Source of the DNA: Cytobacillus eiseniae
GTDB lineage: Bacteria; Bacillota; Bacilli; Bacillales; Cytobacillaceae
Length of the DNA stretch: 64,000 bases
Reading direction: 5' to 3'
Assembly (NCBI RefSeq): GCF_017874625.1
Contig: NZ_JAGIKZ010000013.1
Coordinates: forward strand, 1 to 64,000
Part shown: positions 59,822 through 64,000 of the stretch, piece after piece
Position numbering within the stretch: the first letter of the stretch is position 1
Layout: every line of letters begins with the position of its first letter
The notes under the pieces: generated by a model
What the model was told of the DNA's origin: nothing
Seen by the model: the letters and a program-made list of their open reading frames with translations, nothing else
The model's database searches: none
Translations under genes and position numbers: made by a program

Positions 59822-60041
59822 GCAACTTCCCCCTTAACATAATTAGCTTATATTTCTCTTTATTTATTCAATCTCTATTCGATTTTCTCCTGCTAATAAA
59901 TGAATAACCGTTCACTTAGTACAAATTATACTGTTTTTTACTTCAAAACAATAATGGGAAACAAAATTGAGTATACTAATAAAATGAGACTACTTTTGGC
60001 TGTTTAGTAAACATTGTTGCTATTTAACACATAATTGGTAA

Positions 60042-60175
60042 AGGTTGATTTCCACTACAGGTTGCTCCCTTTCCGCGGGGTTGGCGCTGAGCCTCCTCGT
60101 CGCTAACGCTCCTGCGGGGTCTCACCTGTCCAACTCATCCCGCAGGAGTCTCGCACCTTCCGCTCCAATCAACCG
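60042..60175. repeat. Palindromic intergenic repeat of the Bacillus type
   Basis: A GC-rich block in AT-rich DNA, bounded by GGTTGATT (60043-60050) and AATCAACC (60167-60174). It contains TTTCCGCGGGG, GCCTCCTCGTCGCTAACGCT, CCTGCGGGGTCTC and CCCGCAGGAGTC; CTCCTGCGGG and CCCGCAGGAG form an internal inverted repeat. Blocks of this form recur in many intergenic regions of Bacillaceae genomes. It may be a MITE-like or RNA-structured element. The rest of the 440-base gap shows nothing else. Confidence 0.8.
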
Positions 60176-60262
60176 ACCTATATGGTAAACCATTCATTCT
60201 AACAATTGTTTTTAAACAACAAACTTGTAGAAAATGGCCATATTTTTTAAAGGAGGTTTCCC

Positions 60263-60775
60263 ATGAAAGAATCAAAGTTTTGCAAAGAATCCTTTGTCGT
60301 AAAGACAAGTATTGTTTTACCACCTGATACGAATTCTTATGGTACATTATTTGGCGGAAAGCTTATGGCTTATATTGATGATGTGGCTGGAATTTCTGCG
60401 ATGCGTCATGCGAGAACGAGTGTCGTTACTGCCTCAACTGATTCTGTTGATTTCCTTCACCCGATTCATCAAGGGAATGCTGTTTGCTTAGAAGCATTTG
60501 TTACCTTTACAGGAAGATCTTCGATGGAGATCTTTGTGAAAGTTATTGCCGAGGATTTAATATCTGGTGAAAAAAACATATGTGCACTGTCTTTTTTAAC
60601 AATGGTTGCAATCGATGAAAACGGAAAGCCAACACCAGTTCCGGCTGTCATACCAGAAACAGAAGAAGAAAAAAGCTTGTTCGATTCAGCCAAGCAAAGA
60701 GCAAGTATCCGGAAAAACAGACGAAAAGATAGCGAACAGCGTGCAAAAACATATGGAATTGAAGCATCTTTGTAA
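60263..60775 (+). CDS. Acyl-CoA thioesterase (YkhA-like hotdog protein)
   Basis: Hydrolyses acyl-CoA to free acid and CoA. The hotdog-fold motif NSYGTLFGGKLMAYIDDVAG (about 28-47) carries the catalytic Asp; ASTDSVDFLHPI follows. The length of 170 fits the YkhA/YciA group. The C-terminal tail is basic. The ATG follows AAAGGAGGTTTCCC. Confidence 0.92.
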   Translation: MKESKFCKESFVVKTSIVLPPDTNSYGTLFGGKLMAYIDDVAGISAMRHARTSVVTASTDSVDFLHPIHQGNAVCLEAFVTFTGRSSMEIFVKVIAEDLISGEKNICALSFLTMVAIDENGKPTPVPAVIPETEEEKSLFDSAKQRASIRKNRRKDSEQRAKTYGIEASL

Positions 60776-60781
60776 AAACAT

Positions 60782-60824
60782 AAAGGAGCAACCGTCAGTT
60801 AAATGGACGGCTGCTCCTTTATTC
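60782..60824 (+). terminator. Bidirectional terminator between thioesterase and sigma-factor genes
   Basis: AAAGGAGCA-x-CCGTC/GACGG-CTGCTCCTTT with an A bulge, then TATTC. It ends 2 bases before the convergent sigma-factor gene and may serve both. Confidence 0.7.
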
Positions 60825-60825
60825 A

Positions 60826-61377
60826 TTATCCATTTACGACTAACTCCTCCACCTTTGGACGCAATCGATCCTTCGCTCGTTTCATTCTTGTTTTCACTGT
60901 TGAAAGGGGAAGATTCGTCTTATCACTAATTTCCACTAATGTTTTATGATGATAATAGAATAGTAGCAATGGATCACGATACATTTCTGGCAATTCTTGA
61001 AGCGTATCAACCATTTCCTCTTGACTACATTTGTGAAGAACCGATTCCTCTGGCTGCTGCATTGGATTTTTATCGTCTACATACAAATAGACTTTTTCCT
61101 CCCAAAAGCGAGTAGCTGATTTCTCTTTTCTCCAATAGTCCCGACATTTATTTACTGCAATCTTAAACAACCAATTTTTGACTTTCGCTCTTTCTTCAAA
61201 CGAAGGCAAAGCTAAATAGGCTGAAATTAATACTTCCTGATACAAATCCTCCGCAAGCTCTTTATGCCTAACTAACGAATAAATATAATTAAACAAAGAC
61301 CGGCCATGCTCTAAAATACATGCTTCAAAATAGCATTCTAGCGACAACTTTGATTCAACATTTAAGCAGGATTTCAT
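60826..61377 (-). CDS. ECF-type RNA polymerase sigma factor
   Basis: A 183-residue sigma-70-family factor with region 2 (LFNYIYSLVRHKELAEDLYQ, then KNWLFKIAVNKCRDYWRK) and region 4 (LQELPEMYRDPLLLFYYHHK, then DKTNLPLSTVKTRMKRAKDR). The ATG follows AAGGAGAAG. The gene is not followed by an anti-sigma gene; the next minus-strand gene is 83 bases upstream, a flippase. It directs transcription of an unknown regulon; the closest Bacillus types are SigW/SigX/SigV-like. Confidence 0.92.
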   Translation of the reverse strand: MKSCLNVESKLSLECYFEACILEHGRSLFNYIYSLVRHKELAEDLYQEVLISAYLALPSFEERAKVKNWLFKIAVNKCRDYWRKEKSATRFWEEKVYLYVDDKNPMQQPEESVLHKCSQEEMVDTLQELPEMYRDPLLLFYYHHKTLVEISDKTNLPLSTVKTRMKRAKDRLRPKVEELVVNG

Positions 61378-61459
61378 TTCTAACTTCTCCTTATTTCTAT
61401 GCTTACATTAATAGACGGAATCAACAAGCTCTATCCCTACACTTTTTTATTAAAATTTT

Positions 61460-62785
61460 TTAATAAACTCTTTTAAGAGGTGCAAGCAGGATCGTTACCC
61501 CAATTTTTTTACAAATCGTTAAGTAATGCAAACTGAATATAATGAATGCACCCACATTCATGCCGATAATGACACCATCCATCTGGAAGCTATGCATCGA
61601 CCCAAGAACATAAATCACTGCAAAAGAAATAAGTGTTGACCAAACAAAATGATAAAGCGCTTCCTTCACTAGACCGATTCCAATTAAATAAGCTTGCATT
61701 GGAATTATAAAATAATGAAGCAAGAAAAATGGCCAGAGCAATTGCACATACACCGCTGCATCAGGCGAATGGAAAAAAGTTGTTGTTAATGGCTCTGCAA
61801 AAATATAAAACAATGTGACTGCAGGAACCCCATAAATAATCGTAACCTTAAATACTTGCTGAAGTAATCGATGCAATTTTTGGAAGTCCTTTTCTGCATA
61901 AGCTTTTGAAACCGTCGGAATGAGCATAATTAAAAAAGAATGGGCAATAAATGCTGGGAAGAAGCCAATCGTCATCGCGATTCCGGCAAGCATTCCAAAA
62001 TGTTCTGTCGCAACTACTCCGCTAACACCCGCTTGTAATAAAGCGGCTTTTATCAAAAAGGGCTCAATCGCATGTGTCATCGCATGAAAAACTCGCATAG
62101 CAGTTGTTGGAATCGAAACAGCCATTAAGCTTTTACGCACGGTTTTTCCGCTCATGCTCGCACTTGGCTCTTTTTTCACTTGCTGAAGCTGAAGAATAAA
62201 CATATGCAGCAAGTATAAGAAGACGACAACCTCACTGCCAATCAAGGTGCAAAATGCAATAAATACAGCTGTTTTCGTATCGAATTGAAAAAATTGATAC
62301 AGGAACACAAGAAACAACAGCTGAAATAGCTTTCGCAAAAAGTTATATGTCGCAATTTTCCCCATCTGATTCTTGCCCATAAAATAGCCTCTTGTTATCG
62401 AGGAAAAGGACACAATCGGAATAAAGGCAATAGCAACCCATCTTAGATACGGATGATATTGATCAAATACACTAATAAATGGAATGATTATTATCGCAAG
62501 TGGCAGGAGAATGGCCGTAAATAAAACCGTCAACTTTATTACATGATTCAGCATACTTTTGTGATACTTCTTGTCCTGCTCTGCAATAAACTTAGAAATA
62601 GAAATGGGCAGTTCAAAGCTAGCGAGAAGAACAATAAGGAAGATTGTTGGGAGAATGGACATATACAATCCTAGCCCACTCTCTCCTAATTCCCTTGCTA
62701 AAACCATATTCACCAAAAATTCAATGCACTCACCAGCAAAAGCTGCGACCGCCAGCAGCAACGTCCCTTTAAAAAATGTATTCAT
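61460..62785 (-). CDS. MOP-superfamily lipid/polysaccharide flippase (SpoVB-like)
   Basis: A 441-residue membrane protein with about 14 segments. The start GTLLLAVAAFAGECIEFLVN and LARELGESGLGLYMSILPT fit the Polysacc_synt/SpoVB group, and RGYFMGKNQMG is the usual loop. It may flip a lipid-linked wall or polysaccharide precursor. The ATG at 62785 follows AAGGAGAGACAG; the open frame to 62860 has no site. It is near an ECF factor, which may control it. Shorter than SpoVB (518), so not that protein itself. Confidence 0.85.
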   Translation of the reverse strand: MNTFFKGTLLLAVAAFAGECIEFLVNMVLARELGESGLGLYMSILPTIFLIVLLASFELPISISKFIAEQDKKYHKSMLNHVIKLTVLFTAILLPLAIIIIPFISVFDQYHPYLRWVAIAFIPIVSFSSITRGYFMGKNQMGKIATYNFLRKLFQLLFLVFLYQFFQFDTKTAVFIAFCTLIGSEVVVFLYLLHMFILQLQQVKKEPSASMSGKTVRKSLMAVSIPTTAMRVFHAMTHAIEPFLIKAALLQAGVSGVVATEHFGMLAGIAMTIGFFPAFIAHSFLIMLIPTVSKAYAEKDFQKLHRLLQQVFKVTIIYGVPAVTLFYIFAEPLTTTFFHSPDAAVYVQLLWPFFLLHYFIIPMQAYLIGIGLVKEALYHFVWSTLISFAVIYVLGSMHSFQMDGVIIGMNVGAFIIFSLHYLTICKKIGVTILLAPLKRVY

Positions 62786-62903
62786 TCTGTCTCTCCTTAT
62801 ATGTTCGCCTATGAGACCCAAGCTTGTATGGGTATACATTCTATATAAGATATGAGACAAGTTCGTAGAATATATTACACTTTATCAAAATCACTCACAT
62901 TTT

Positions 62904-64000
62904 CTAAAGCCATGCTTCTAATTGCTCATATAACTTTTCACGTTCATCCTCCAATTTTTCCTTTTCAGTATAAAGAACTTGAAGTTCGGCCAGCTCTTTT
63001 TCCCGTTCTAATTGTTTCTCAAGCTTTAACAAGGAGGCTTCAACCGCTTCAATCATTTGCTCAAGTTCAAACATTTTTTTCGTATGATTCTCCTCTTGGG
63101 GCTTATGAACTGAAACCGTTCTTTTCTCTTTCGGACGCTCTCTATTTTCTTCTTGCTTTTGCTCATTCATTTTCTTCCAAGACCAATCATAATCCCCACC
63201 AAAATAATGAACGTGCTTCTGATCAATCCAATAAATTTTTTGGAACAGTCGATTAATAAAGAAGCGATCATGAGAGACAGCCAAAATAGTGCCTCGGTAA
63301 TCTTCAAGTGCTTCCTCTAATACCTCCCTTGATTCGATATCTAAATGATTGGTTGGTTCATCAAGAACAAGAAAATTAATATCCTGATACATGAGCTGAG
63401 CAAGTCGGAGCCGCATTTTCTCCCCACCACTTAGCTGTGATACTTTCCTAAAAACGGAATGTCCGTAGAATAAGAAACGAGCCAAAATATGGCGTGCTTC
63501 CCCTTCCGTTACCGAAACCCCATCACGAAATGTCTCAATCACCGTCTCATCTACAATCCCAACATAGGCATGCTGAGAAAGATAACCAATTTTCACATTG
63601 CTGCCCCTTTTTACTTCTCCCGAATCGGCCTCTACCTCATTGAGGATCATTTTTAACAAGGTTGATTTTCCTGTTCCGTTATCCCCAATAATGGCGATTC
63701 GGTCTTTGTATTGAATATGAAGATTGACACCTTCGAATAACTTCTTCAGACCAAAGCTTTTAGATACATCCTTCATGAATATTACTTCTTTTCCGCTACG
63801 GTCAGTTGCGTCTAAATCAATATTCATTTTTTTGCGATTCAATACTGGACGATTCAGCTTCTCGATTCGTTCGAGCGCCTTTTCCATACTGCTCGCCCGG
63901 CGATGTAGCCCCGCATTTGGTGGATTGGCTTGATTTGCCCATTCCCGCAAACGCTTAATTGTCTCTTTCATTTTCTTTATTTTTTTCTGCTGTTCTTCAT
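62904..64000 (-). CDS. ABC-F family ATPase, C-terminal part (5' end beyond the window)
   Basis: The open frame continues past the right edge, so the start and most of the first ATPase domain are missing. What remains: the end of the interdomain linker (KETIKRLREWANQA, then RRASSMEKALERIEKL), the second ATPase domain with Walker A IGDNGTGKST, signature LSGGEKMRLRLAQLM, Walker B FLVLDEPTNHLDIES, and a C-terminal coiled coil (about 270-355). ABC-F proteins act on the ribosome; some protect against antibiotics. There is no membrane domain. Which subgroup (YfmR, VmlR, YdiF or other) cannot be told from the fragment. Confidence 0.92.
   Translation of the reverse strand, partial: EEQQKKIKKMKETIKRLREWANQANPPNAGLHRRASSMEKALERIEKLNRPVLNRKKMNIDLDATDRSGKEVIFMKDVSKSFGLKKLFEGVNLHIQYKDRIAIIGDNGTGKSTLLKMILNEVEADSGEVKRGSNVKIGYLSQHAYVGIVDETVIETFRDGVSVTEGEARHILARFLFYGHSVFRKVSQLSGGEKMRLRLAQLMYQDINFLVLDEPTNHLDIESREVLEEALEDYRGTILAVSHDRFFINRLFQKIYWIDQKHVHYFGGDYDWSWKKMNEQKQEENRERPKEKRTVSVHKPQEENHTKKMFELEQMIEAVEASLLKLEKQLEREKELAELQVLYTEKEKLEDEREKLYEQLEAWL

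Overview
The window is chromosomal DNA from a low-GC, endospore-forming Firmicute, almost certainly a member of the Bacillaceae. Strong AGGAGG ribosome sites, frequent TTG/GTG starts, a yfkK/yfkJ-yfkI-yfkH block, SinR/SinI regulators, SipW/TasA, an eps-type polysaccharide operon and a SpoVB-like flippase all point that way. There are no rRNA or tRNA genes, no CRISPR array and no insertion sequence.

Layout. 0.4-6.1 kb: a P1B-4 type metal-export ATPase, the yfk block and the tRNA selenouridine synthase mnmH. 6.1-11.3 kb: a biofilm control and fibre locus with sinR, two small sinI anti-repressor genes (one behind a cyclic-di-GMP-I riboswitch), a cell-wall-anchored TasA-like protein with collagen-like triplets, tasA, sipW and a divergent class D sortase. 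11.3-34.8 kb: one long exopolysaccharide cluster on the minus strand. It holds epsC, gtaB, epsL, epsN, a SinR/SlrR-like gene, epsA/epsB/phosphatase, a beta-helix protein, a polymerase, glycosyltransferases, a flippase, dTDP-amino-sugar genes and an unusual tail of two ATP-grasp ligases, a PLP decarboxylase and a Core-2-like transferase. Its promoter has a SinR operator filling the -35/-10 spacer, and its leader carries an EAR (epsC) RNA candidate. 34.8-64 kb: mostly housekeeping or accessory genes: psuGK, a MarR-MFS pair, motAB, hutH, topB, an MFS exporter, ampS, yhdT-panF, mscL, a BI-1 protein, a probable selenoprotein, tldD/tldE, cls, GNAT, SCP2, thioesterase, an ECF sigma factor, a flippase and the C-terminal part of an ABC-F ATPase.

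How the genes fit together. SinR-type operators (GTTC-N8-GAAC) sit before sinR, before sipW-tasA, at the sortase promoter and inside the EPS promoter, so fibres, anchor, sortase and polysaccharide look like one SinR regulon. A c-di-GMP riboswitch on sinI would let the second messenger act directly on that switch. The TasA-like LPKTA protein plus sortase could replace TapA as the fibre anchor.

The other highlight is an in-frame UGA in a peroxiredoxin-like gene at 53.5 kb. It gives a U-x-x-C motif followed by a hairpin that fits bacterial SECIS rules, and mnmH in the same window is a second possible selenium marker. All calls come from reading the sequence; no database search or structure prediction was run.
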